Assembly: GCA_018417955.1 (NCBI GenBank)
Contig: JACTVC010000041.1
Span: 124,001 to 188,000 of the forward strand
Direction of reading: 5' to 3'
Source: Laccaria trichodermophora
Lineage: Eukaryota; Basidiomycota; Agaricomycetes; Agaricales; Hydnangiaceae
DNA: 64,000 nucleotides
Shown here: piece after piece, positions 45,601 to 53,639 of the stretch
How positions within the stretch are numbered: position 1 is the stretch's first letter
Layout of the letters: each line of letters opens with the position of its first letter
The notes under the pieces: model-generated
The model's input: only the letters and a program-made list of their open reading frames with translations
The model's database searches: none
Told to the model about the DNA's origin: nothing
Made by a program: the position numbers and the translations under genes

Positions 45601-46601
45601 AAATCAAGTTCAAAACTGGAAACGTCAAACCCTCAGCTAGTCTACCGAGGGAATCTCCCGAGAACACCTACTACAATGACGAGCCGTGTATAGAATCGAA
45701 CTATCAAAAACTCGATTCCCAAACTATAACAGACGGGTCCCCCTTCCCTCACCAATCAGAATTAACACGAGTCTTACCTAGGACTCAAGTGTCTTTGCCC
45801 GATTCCCCATCTGAGTTCACCCTGCCCAAAATTGCAGTAAGCGATGAAGAAGAAACTGTCTTTTGCAGCCGTATAGGGTTTTCGCGAATCCAGGAAATAC
45901 TGTTTGACAACAAGGTTAACTCGGCCTTCCTTCAAAAGGTCTTGCGAATAGGACTTCCAATCCACCCGAGGAAGACTCAAATCATCCTTGATCCAATTAA
46001 GAGCGTTTGCGCGAATGTACCCAGGCCAGAACTCACAGGAATGAATAAATCCTACAGGATATGTATAAGCCCTTTGAACTTAGCCTCAAGTACAAGACTA
46101 CGGCGAGGTTGGGCTACGCAAGTACTCAACAGTAGCAAGCCTGAAGCAGCGCCAGAGGCTGGTACCAAGGCACCTAGATGGGTTTATAAGCTACTCAAGG
46201 AGCAGCGTAAAGTTGATATAATGAACAAATGGGGAACTACACTGAATGAGACTATCGGGTCTATAGGATGTGTAATCACCCCCTGGAGCAGGACGCCTAA
46301 GTTGGCGTTCGACCGTAGTACAACCGAACCGGAGAACCCTGCAGTCGTGAAAGTTCTAGTTATATTCCAATTCTTTATCGTAAAGGAGAAATCCTCCATT
46401 AACACTGGTCCCGCAGCCTATGGATGGGTGCAAGTTTATGAAAGGATTGGTTGGCGACTAAATGCATGGGGGGGCTATCCTTACTGTTCTCCTCGATCAG
46501 GGAACCAGCTCTCCGCTGAGCAGCGACAGCACACCCATAAGACGAGACATCGTGAGGCGCAACTTACTAGTAGCCCTAAGAGCGGAGGGCAGAAGGTTTA
46601 A
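42684..46601 (+). CDS. LTR-element ORF2 (about 1300 codons), in frame with ORF1 after a single TGA
   Basis: Continues the ORF1 frame directly, with no start ATG at the joint (first ATG at 42702), so it is either reached by readthrough or belongs to one ancestral frame of about 2800 codons. Basic stretches ('RKRIIRHLADTLHEQRQ', 'RISRKIRKRRHTLEQTRMKR') and a large mixed alpha/beta-like region ('RNALVSIPSPSLRIVHLRGN', 'LITEVWERLPAGAREP') look like folded protein rather than low complexity. No polymerase, protease or integrase motif is visible. The frame ends TAA 46599-46601 shortly after a run of seven Gs (46468-46474), beyond which the open frame shifts to that of ORF3. Function unknown. Confidence 0.6.
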   Translation: MLESGMELVKIAREEVSPHESTLANEGPKPSMSATIPSLLLTSDIVLVILSSCPAALIGANRILVPRKGANKTLAVLWSMNNSELDEIIRITLAIDPSLSADVTQLTRSKPTRLREVVPEDKDQGLTRPQLVDQDEETTNPFTRLEASDGIEHDIVSKVTRAISFRKRIIRHLADTLHEQRQVQALLNYDFFLQQSWLSRSRQMDVRSTYPMLLDPSVFFRNPIAAYLRNQAYTDYQKPKGFSTQRPQSPSRTEYWRISRKIRKRRHTLEQTRMKRLFHPSISSRIYSKTLTMPDRIMSQVVITLFRISECRPLTAQPLYEEEGSMIPTSSSTSTIGPKLAHNFAANGSWSIRVVEEPLVLGLMSTPGSRGHTVWQLPGLGNINSSTARIPLSKMITTKKRLKTVTTTHSSDRVKAPAAYYMRKLSWDPRTSYIQCYFHFLNGDCAQDRATSYCSNKRAFYFTLPNLLLVNNRTHDKLSDDKRLAPFYSNDYSHAVLSTSEEFSNMEYNQGFYTFIEEANKERDTNFASNTKAKPLNRLFWAGGLETMIRKKLFLLGRTRKEATFEWDRTDAGLIHHARNALVSIPSPSLRIVHLRGNIMFLGKPQCLFTPVTPTQDNPREFAAMKRDRIIAKRLEVINLGEALSNMTCYRVHALRHNERRISYGKKKGEEQALITEVWERLPAGAREPVGDSQIIKDLCFARIIFEGRKPFGRVILAASAHIGNMAIGIVVAYMMLVVPRKAGTRANLKGSAMWLSECETSDDALLQPFSMTVGMEGQDIVIASPLPIADTSPLPWHVLGGEVVDYLHDQSIMDRPRDERLHDPPDVVINRSRAERILEVMRMNLPSRTNIPGILRDQDSESVEYLTVEAFESEGRSKDDLPWKLKTTAFSKNPIDENVDKLIILDPETSLKHKGRSSEAWRKDVAVCGVNGRLGHVKARIQTPQLPDIQPTSELTNGVLPARPKTIDKQPKIKFKTGNVKPSASLPRESPENTYYNDEPCIESNYQKLDSQTITDGSPFPHQSELTRVLPRTQVSLPDSPSEFTLPKIAVSDEEETVFCSRIGFSRIQEILFDNKVNSAFLQKVLRIGLPIHPRKTQIILDPIKSVCANVPRPELTGMNKSYRICISPLNLASSTRLRRGWATQVLNSSKPEAAPEAGTKAPRWVYKLLKEQRKVDIMNKWGTTLNETIGSIGCVITPWSRTPKLAFDRSTTEPENPAVVKVLVIFQFFIVKEKSSINTGPAAYGWVQVYERIGWRLNAWGGYPYCSPRSGNQLSAEQRQHTHKTRHREAQLTSSPKSGGQKV

Positions 46602-47526
46602 AGCAGCCTCCGCTTCCGTGGCCGCTTACGGCGTCAAGCTTCAGGAAAACTTTATTAATGGTTATGACCTAAATTTCCATGCCAGACGACTCGCAGCTGA
46701 AGGAAAGCGCGAAGACTCACCAGACTCGACGAAAACAGTCGAAAATGAACTTGATGATACATTGAGGGTCAAGGACCTTAGTGACTTAGAATCATGGGGA
46801 GGTGTTTCTCTGTTCCCCGGCAGGACAGACCTCTGGGCTTACCCCTCTGTTACTAATTCGATCGATATACTAATGAATGATAACTGGGCAAAGCAATCAC
46901 AACCATCCATGACTGTATTGGACCCGACCATAACCCAGGAATCCATGGAAAGTTATGAAATGAACAAATTCTTGAACCTTCGTTACGTTGAAGGGGAAAC
47001 AGTTGGGAAATTGATTAGGCCAATGAACCATCCCCAAGGAAGCCTCGACAGACTTCTACTAGACCATACGAACGTCAAACGGAAGGTTCAAATGTGCATG
47101 CCAAGAATTAAGACCGAATTAGTACTATGCTGGGTATACAAATCCAAGACTCAGAGCTCACTTGAGGAATCTCGCCGCTGTGGAATAGCGCGACTACAAG
47201 GATTGTGTTCTTCCATGAACGAGGGTGTCAAACCATACTCCTCTATTCACTATACCTGTCAGAAGACCAGGATGGACCACCGGACCAGGACGAACTCCCT
47301 GCTCCTAAAGTCCTTGCAAATTCCACCACGACTGATCTACACTGCTAGGTCTGATTTAACGACAGAACGATCGGATTCCAGAGAACAAGCTTACACGGCT
47401 ATACCAATAATAGTAGTCAACCACATCAAGCCTATCATCACTGTACTCGCCCTAACTATCTTCGGCTCAGGAAGCTCCCACAACAGTTACGTGCGCTACG
47501 TCCACCATTCGTTCAAATCATTATGA
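46462..47526 (+). CDS. LTR-element ORF3, shifted by one base at a G7 run
   Basis: Overlaps the end of ORF2 by 140 nt in the +1 frame. The change of frame falls at the G7 run 46468-46474, suggesting a one-base length change there or programmed slippage. After its TGA (47524-47526) the same frame remains free of TAA and TAG up to the 3' LTR, broken only by TGA at 48037, 48100, 48595 and 48607. Content: 'NLLVALRAEGRRFKAASASV', 'DLESWGGVSLFPGRTDLWAY', 'TTERSDSREQAYTAIPIIVV'. No known domain. Confidence 0.5.
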   Translation: MHGGAILTVLLDQGTSSPLSSDSTPIRRDIVRRNLLVALRAEGRRFKAASASVAAYGVKLQENFINGYDLNFHARRLAAEGKREDSPDSTKTVENELDDTLRVKDLSDLESWGGVSLFPGRTDLWAYPSVTNSIDILMNDNWAKQSQPSMTVLDPTITQESMESYEMNKFLNLRYVEGETVGKLIRPMNHPQGSLDRLLLDHTNVKRKVQMCMPRIKTELVLCWVYKSKTQSSLEESRRCGIARLQGLCSSMNEGVKPYSSIHYTCQKTRMDHRTRTNSLLLKSLQIPPRLIYTARSDLTTERSDSREQAYTAIPIIVVNHIKPIITVLALTIFGSGSSHNSYVRYVHHSFKSL

Positions 47527-48695
47527 AGCTCCTCAAGGAGTAAGGAAAGCTGCCCGGCAGCACTCTCTTTTGAGGATGCAGATTCCCCGCGAAGTTGTGG
47601 ACAGTATTCACTCGTCGTTAACTGGGCGACGAAGGCTTCAGAAGGCGTCAGTCATGGTTCAGCACGTGTTTTACGATTACTACTGGTCCTGTGTCAGGCA
47701 ACTGGCCCTACGAAAGCGGAAGAAAAGGAAACGAATGTCTGCTATTCAAGTGTAAGGTTGAACGGGAGGGAAAAATGCCAAGTCCGATGGTGCCTGGAAG
47801 ATAGCCACTCAGGTTACGTTATGTACAAACCCGACTCTCTTGAGCGCGATCAGCACGCTGCTCTAGAAAGGTTGAGTGACCCTCCTACTAAGACCAATGC
47901 CTCATTTAATCATCGAAGTATCAATAACTACGATGTATTAGTGGTACTGCAAGGTGAATCAAGGAAGTTCCAAAGGAGAACATATCTATTTCGGATTTCA
48001 ATCTCCAACTACGGCCATATCCTGAAGGAGTCTATTTGAATCTGGCTAAGAAACGATGTACGCGACTGTGTTGGATTTGCATTAGCGTGTTTTTCGAAAT
48101 GATGGATGAAGAGATGGAAGTTCCTCCTCCCTATCCAAAAGAGTTTCCCTTCTCTCTCAAACCTCCTCATACTGCACCGGTCGTCTATAACCCTCTGCTG
48201 TAAGCAGTACAAGTGGACCACTCCCTACCAGTCAAGCTCTTTCGATGCCGAACGGGACCGGAATGATGGACAACAGCAATCTAATGATTCTCGCTGGACC
48301 TTGTCTCCACTGGAATGCCATTATCATGCCAGTGACACCTCACACGATTTTGTCATCATTCACCGGCTCTACCTGTTCACCCTAAAAACCTCGTTGTCCG
48401 CATGCCCTTTCGTCTTTCAACAGAAATCAACTCCCATATTATTGCCTCCTAATTCCTACCCTTCACCTTTGCCATGTGTACCTTTCACCATTACCCAAAC
48501 GATCCCATGCCTCTCGAATTCAGGGTCTATTGACTCACCCTTCTGTATTCCCTTCACCAACTACTTCCTCGATCTCGAGAACTTCATGTGGAATTGAACC
48601 TTCACCTGAATTGTCTCTGCATCCCACCAACTTCTCCCAACCTCCTCTCCTGTCGCGAGGGTCGAATTGTTTTCCAGACGATGCTCCAATCTCAC

Positions 48696-48705
48696 GGGGG
48701 GGCTT
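48696..48705 (+). promoter_or_regulatory. polypurine tract
   Basis: A run of seven Gs followed by CTT lies directly before the TGTAAC of the 3' LTR, the place where plus-strand DNA priming occurs in LTR elements. Confidence 0.75.
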
Positions 48706-49073
48706 TGTAACAACGGGGTAGCGTATACTTCTTGCATGATCTAGAACCATCGTATTTACACATATTTGTCATCACTCTGTATAGCGTCATGTTCATGACT
48801 AAGATAGACACTTTGCAACCACATTATACATTACATGTGGACAGAGTCACCCCATTTCTATACGGCTAGGCAGCCTTATGCCTCCCCTCCGGGATACAAG
48901 AGTCCTGCGCCGGGTGACCGCGCCCCAGTTCCTGGGTCACAGGATATCCTCCACATGGTGTCGCCTTGTGGCACCACTTTACTATCTCTCTCCCGCGTAC
49001 CCCGGATATTCTCCGCCGCCATCTCGCACTCACGCCTTCGTCGAGAAGTCCCGATCAGCCCTTCAGTTTCACA
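48706..49073 (+). repeat. 3' LTR (368 bp)
   Basis: Matches the 5' LTR without gaps. Differences are at 48712, 48723, 48752, 48789, 48969, 48997, 49052 and 49065. Four of the eight carry the CG form here and four in the 5' copy, so both copies have decayed about equally. Confidence 0.95.
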
Positions 49074-49078
49074 TTGCC
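49074..49078. repeat. target site duplication TTGCC, right copy
   Basis: Second copy of the 5 bp duplication; see 38038-38042. Confidence 0.9.
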
Positions 49079-50240
49079 ATACCATATCTTTCTGGAATGT
49101 TCGGACTGCTAGGCAAGCTGCTAGGACCCTTGCAGCGCACTTCAAGATCACAAGGGAGGTGCTCCAGTCACAAACTTCCAACACATACGGTGATCACCAG
49201 TGCCCACAAACAATATGTAAGTATTTTTCCCTTTCATTGACCCCCAGGAAGTCATATGCCACTCAATAGGACTGATGAAAACCTCAATACACTGCAACAA
49301 TATCAAACTCAGAACCGCCAAGCTCTTCATACAAAATGCAAACATGGATGCAAGCCCTCACTGCCATCAAACTCCAGCACCAAGACCTGAAACACTGACA
49401 CTCCAACCTTGTTAGGGTACCTAGGTACTCACTGCCCTTTCGTTCTCGTTCACTCAAATATCTTGTAAACATTGTACTATCTGACTAGTTCCCATCTAGT
49501 TGTACTATCTTACTACTAACTGAGTAGTTGTATTCTGTTCTAAATCTATGAAGTGCATTCAACACAACTTGTATTTTATGTGCCATGTTATTGTGTTTGT
49601 TTGGATCATAAGTGTTTGGAAGCCACGTTTAACCAAACAAAGTAAAGCTTTGGTAAGCAAATAGGAGGAACATTGTAGTAAACATATGAATGATCTAGAT
49701 AATTCCACAGAGTAGTATAGTTGTACTTAAGTAAGATGAAATACAACAAGTAGGATTCATTCTTACTTTTTACCCCAAAACAAACAGACTTAAGTTTTGA
49801 GAACTAAGTGTCATTCTAAGAGTGAACTGATAAGGCTTTGCACTATCATTCCACTCCGATCAATCCGTTAAAGCTACACACTAACATATTGATTACCAAC
49901 TGACCATTGTTCGACAACTGAGCACTTCAGTCACCCATTTTTGGGTACCTATGAGGTACATCAATTCCTTGATTTAGGGTACCTTGAGGGTACCCATTCC
50001 GGGGTGGTATATGAGCTCCATACCAATACCATGGTACCATGGAATGGAAAACCCATACCATACCCCACTCATACCAATACCATGTTACCATACCATACCA
50101 ATACCATACCAGATGGTATGATGTCTTCATACCATCATACCAAAGCTGACATAGGGTGTCTGGGGTCCTTTTCCAAAATATAAAAATTATTTCTGCAGGC
50201 TGCAATACTGGTCCATTGGGTGCCATGTTTTGTGGGGTGG
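49079..50240. other. AT-rich spacer between the two mobile elements
   Basis: No gene. GGTACCT/AGGTACAT-type short inverted words occur at about 49946-50000, and CATACCA-rich sequence resembling the arm minisatellite occurs at 50017-50145. This may be the outer continuation of the inverted repeat, but its partner would lie beyond the window. Confidence 0.45.
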
Positions 50241-50879
50241 TTCTCCAGGTTTTTCCTGAGATATTAGGCTACAAATTGAGGCCAGATAGTCCAAACCATC
50301 TATTGAAAATGAGTTTAAATAGGCTTTATCCCAGCTTTCCCATGTATCCAAAGCCATTTAATGATACATATCTTTCCCAATCCTTTCTATTAAAACAATA
50401 TTCATCCAAATCAAACAAAACCACATCTATTGTGATGAAGTGGTCATAGAGAAGAAAAGAAAAGTGAAAAGGCTTTCAGGTTTTTGCTAAGATTTCCAAT
50501 TCCAAGTGGAGGCCAGATAGTGAACTCCAACCTTTAAAAATCAGTTCAATTGAGGGTTTTTTCATTCCTGAAAAGCCATTAATATGAATGCTTTCAATAA
50601 TAGGTTAAATATATTTTGCCCAGTAGGGCCAATCAGACAGTCCTGCCTACTTACATAGCATACACATATAGTATGGCCAACAACACCATCATATAATCTC
50701 AATTTTCTTAAACACTACATATGTTGGAATCAAGTATTGTTGTCCTGACTGTTTGGCCAAAGTCTTCTTTGTCATAATAGTTGGTCCAATTTATTGAAGC
50801 TAGGTGAATCTGTCCAATCCAAAGTCTTGTCAGAGTCTCCATTATCAAAATATTATACCATGGTGTTGTAATCCCATGT

Positions 50880-51208
50880 TGCACTCTCATACCATACCAT
50901 ACCATAGTATTGCACTCCCATAACATACCATACCATGGTTTTGCAATCCCATACCATACCATACCATGGTATTGCACTCCCATACCATACCATACCATGG
51001 TATAGCACCCTCATACCATACCATACCATGGTATCACACTCCCATACCATACCATACCATGGTATTGCACCCTCATACCATACCATACCATGGTATTGCA
51101 CCCTCATACCATACCATACCATGGTATCACACTCCCATACCATACCATACCATGGTATAGCACCCTCATACCATACCATACCATGCACCCTCATACCATA
51201 CCATGGTA
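50880..51208. repeat. 31-bp minisatellite, left arm (mirror at 63033-63361)
   Basis: About eleven units of 31 bp, each with CATACC repeats and the 12-bp palindrome ATACCATGGTAT. Variation is confined mostly to the spacer (GCACTCC, GCACCCT, ACACTCC). Open frames across it are by-products of periodicity. Confidence 0.9.
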
Positions 51209-51339
51209 TCAGGAACCATAATCTATTTTTATTTAGGCAGAGGAAGGCAGAAAACCCTCATTTCGAAGTTTGTTTACATATATTTACCAATAGCTTTGAC
51301 TGAAGTGAGGCTAAAATTTTGTAGTGTCCGCTTTGATGA

Positions 51340-51850
51340 TTTCCTAATTGGGCCATTTCCTAATTGGGAAAAGCGTTACACTTTTTTCTGCCACACCTAA
51401 TGTCAGGCACAGTGTGCAGTTAGGTTGGGAACTGTTTCCCACGCTCTTTGGGCCACTGGAGTTAGTGGCTAGCTTAGTGTTGTCATTGTTCATGACGATG
51501 TCCGCACTATTTCCTAATTGGGCCATTTCCTAATTGGGAAAAGCGTTACACTTTTTTTAGACACAGCTGATGTCAGGCACAGTGCGCATTTAGGTTGGGA
51601 ACTGTTTCCCACGCCTTTTGGGCCAGAAGAGTTAATGGCTAGCATGGTGTTGTCATTGTTAATGATGATGTGCGCACTATTTCCTAATTCGGCCATTTCC
51701 TAATTGGGAAAAGCGTTACACTTTTTTCTGCCACACCTAATGTCAGGCACAATGCACATTTAGGTTGGGAACTGTTTCCCACGCTCTTTGGGCCACTGGA
51801 GTTAGTGGCTAGCTTAGTGTTGTCATTGTTTATGACGATGTTCGCATATT
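51340..51850. repeat. three tandem ~170-bp units, left arm (mirror at 62391-62901)
   Basis: Units begin ATTTCCTAATTGG at 51340, 51509 and 51679, with period 169-170 bp and about 90 percent identity. Each holds the inverted word CCTAATTGGG/CCCAATTAGG and GGAAAAGCGTTACAC. Confidence 0.9.
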
Positions 51851-51886
51851 TCCTAATTTGGAAAGTCATTACATAATATCAGTTTG

Positions 51887-52645
51887 GTTTGTAGTGTCCG
51901 CTTTTTCACTACAAAAATTACTAATGTGCGCTTTTTTCATTACTGAACTTTGTAGTGTCCGCTTTTTAGACTACAAATGCATGTAGTGTGCGCTTTTTTG
52001 ACTACAAATGTTTGTAGTCTTTGTAAAATTACTAGTGTGCGCTTTTTTCATTACTAAAGTTTGTAGTGTCCGCTTTTTTGACTACAAATGTTTGTAGTGT
52101 GCGCTTTTTTCATTACAAATGTTTGTAGTCTTTGCCTTTTTCATTACAAAGGCTTGTAGTGTGCGCTTTTTTCATTACAAATGTTTGTAGTGTCCGCTTT
52201 TTTGACTACAAATGTTTGTAGTCTTTGGCTTTTTCATTACAAAGGCTTGTAGTGTGCGCTTTTTTGACTACAAATGTTTGTAGTCTTTGCCTTTTTCATT
52301 ACAAATGTTTGTAGTGTGCGCTTTTTTCCTTACAAATGTTTGTAGTGTCCGCTTTTTTGACTACAAATGTTTGTAGTGTGCGCTTTTTCATTACAAATGT
52401 TTGTAGTGTCCGCTTTTTGGACTACAAATGTTTGTAGTCTTTGCCTGTTTCATTACAAAGGCTTGTAGTGTGTGCTTTTTTCATTACAAATGTTTGTAGT
52501 GTCCGCTTTTTTGACTACAAATGTTTGTAGTCTTTGGCTTTTTCATTACAAAGGCTTGTAGTGTGCGCTTTTTGACTACAAATGTTTGTAGTCTTTGCCT
52601 TTTCCATTACAAACTTTGTAGTGTCTGCTTTTTAGCCTACAAAGA
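51887..52645. repeat. array of ACTACAAA/TTTGTAGT palindromes, left arm (mirror at 61596-62354)
   Basis: Some two dozen head-to-head words: TTTGTAGT alternates with ACTACAAA or ATTACAAA, separated by spacers GTCCGCTTTTTTG, GTGCGCTTTTTTC or CTTTGCCTTTTTC. The core palindrome is ACTACAAATGTTTGTAGT. A short piece in the opposite orientation lies at 53007-53097 (mirror 61144-61234). Binding sites for the transposase are a reasonable guess. Confidence 0.88.
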
Positions 52646-53639
52646 AAGAGTGAATGGTTTGCCAGCTATTTAACTGTTGAAATCAACTCAGCAAGCGCGT
52701 GCAATCAAGGCAAGGTGGGGAATAAGATTCCGGTTGTCTCTGTGGGCGACAGAGGCAAACGGATGGGTAACTACAGTACAAGGCTTCGTATATATATTGT
52801 AGACTACAAAATATAAGGGGATAAATGCAAAACACCCCTAAGAATGCATGGAAACAATCAATGGAGGAAATGTACCTGAAATCAAGTGAAATCCGAAGAT
52901 GGGGCGCATTGCGCATGCTCGCAAAGCTCCCGAAATTCCAACATTAACTACAGTCAATTTTTGTGAAACATCAGCTATACCCCATACACCTTCATGTAAT
53001 GTAAAAAGCAAAGACTACAGACATTTGTAGTTGAAAAAAGCGGACACTACAAACATTTGTAATGAAAAAAGCGCACAGTACAAGCCTTTGTATATGGCTG
53101 TCCGTTTGGGTAAAAATTCCGCATATATATATATTTGAGCATAAAATTATTTTGTATGCGCTTATATAATGTTAATGTCCCGCGCAATATTACTTGAGTG
53201 TGCGGAAACATTTTTGTCAGCACCAAAATTCTTGACCTCTGTGCGGAAATATATTGACTTCCGCAGAAGTTTAATTACAGAGTGCAGAAATTTATCCACA
53301 GTGCGCGGAAACTTATCCACAGTGCGCGGAAACTTATACAGGTGCGCTGAAATAAATTTCACCCCGGAAACATTCTATTTGTGCGTGGAAACATTCATGT
53401 CTGGTGCGCGGATTTTTTACCCTCTTACCATTTTAGGAATGCCGTGCTGCCGTGATTAGGTAATTGATCTATTGTTGGCAGCCTCGGCACTGTAGGCGGA
53501 GTTTAAACTTCAAATATTATCTGACAAAGTCTTATTTTGGATGTGTGACAAACATTATATTTTTATGCAAAAGAATGTATTCTAGTTAGAAGTATGGTGT
53601 GATTAAAAAATGATGGAATGTAGTCGTCGTGTGGTGTGA

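Larger units (their letters stand above)
38043..49073 (+). mobile_element. 11.03 kb LTR retrotransposon without recognisable pol (giant non-autonomous type)
   Basis: Complete element: 368 bp LTRs beginning TGTAAC and ending TTCACA, TTGCC target duplications, a primer-binding-like TGGTGGGGGCACC from 38412, and a purine tract ACGGGGGGG just before the 3' LTR. The interior of about 10.3 kb holds giant plus-strand frames. No reverse transcriptase (no F/YxDD box), RNase H, aspartic protease, integrase (HHCC or DDE) or zinc-knuckle pattern was found in any of them. It must therefore move with enzymes from another element, presumably a Ty3-like one judging from LTR style. Recent activity is supported by the intact ends and 98 percent LTR identity. 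Confidence 0.9.
37936..49184 (-). pseudogene. older minus-strand open sequence split by the LTR element
   Basis: Joining 49184-49079 to 38042-37936 across one copy of the TTGCC target duplication restores one continuous minus-strand frame. 'LEVCDWSTSLVILKCAARVL' and 'ACLAVRTFQKDMVWQ' on the right flank run into 'DGDRTGSKGQGPAVSSKVAG' on the left. It looks like an exon of an older gene or transposon and has no family that I recognise. Confidence 0.5.
50241..53546 (+). repeat. left inverted-repeat arm
   Basis: Reverse complement of 60695-64000. Contents from outside in: unique-looking AT-rich DNA, a 31-bp minisatellite, a triplicated 170-bp unit, an array of TTTGTAGT palindromes, a ~360 bp spacer, a short inverted piece of the same array, and GCGCGGAAAC-type short repeats. 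Confidence 0.95.

Noticed and set aside
42684..46601. Reverse transcriptase or integrase domain in ORF2
   Set aside because: No F/YxDD box, no LPQG or HHCC pattern and no spaced D-D-E were found on reading the whole frame; a very diverged domain cannot be excluded without profile searches.
50853..51303. Open frames giving MVWYGMRVQYHGM- or MVLHSHTIPYHG-type repeats
   Set aside because: They are translations of the 31-bp CATACC minisatellite, open on both strands and mirrored in the other arm; no start context or introns.
51344..51869. Repeated 60-61 residue frames on both strands (GHFLIGKSVTLF / NSSQPKCALCLT)
   Set aside because: They follow the 170-bp tandem unit on both strands with equal quality; the period, not coding, explains them.
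51887..52645. CRISPR-like array
   Set aside because: Regular repeats with short spacers, but the spacers are of only a few repeated types, the host is a eukaryote, and no cas genes exist.
53282..53335. TTATCCACA words resembling bacterial DnaA boxes, suggesting a replication origin
   Set aside because: They are part of a short tandem repeat GTGCGCGGAAACTTATCCACA in a fungal nuclear element; DnaA does not occur there and the match is chance.
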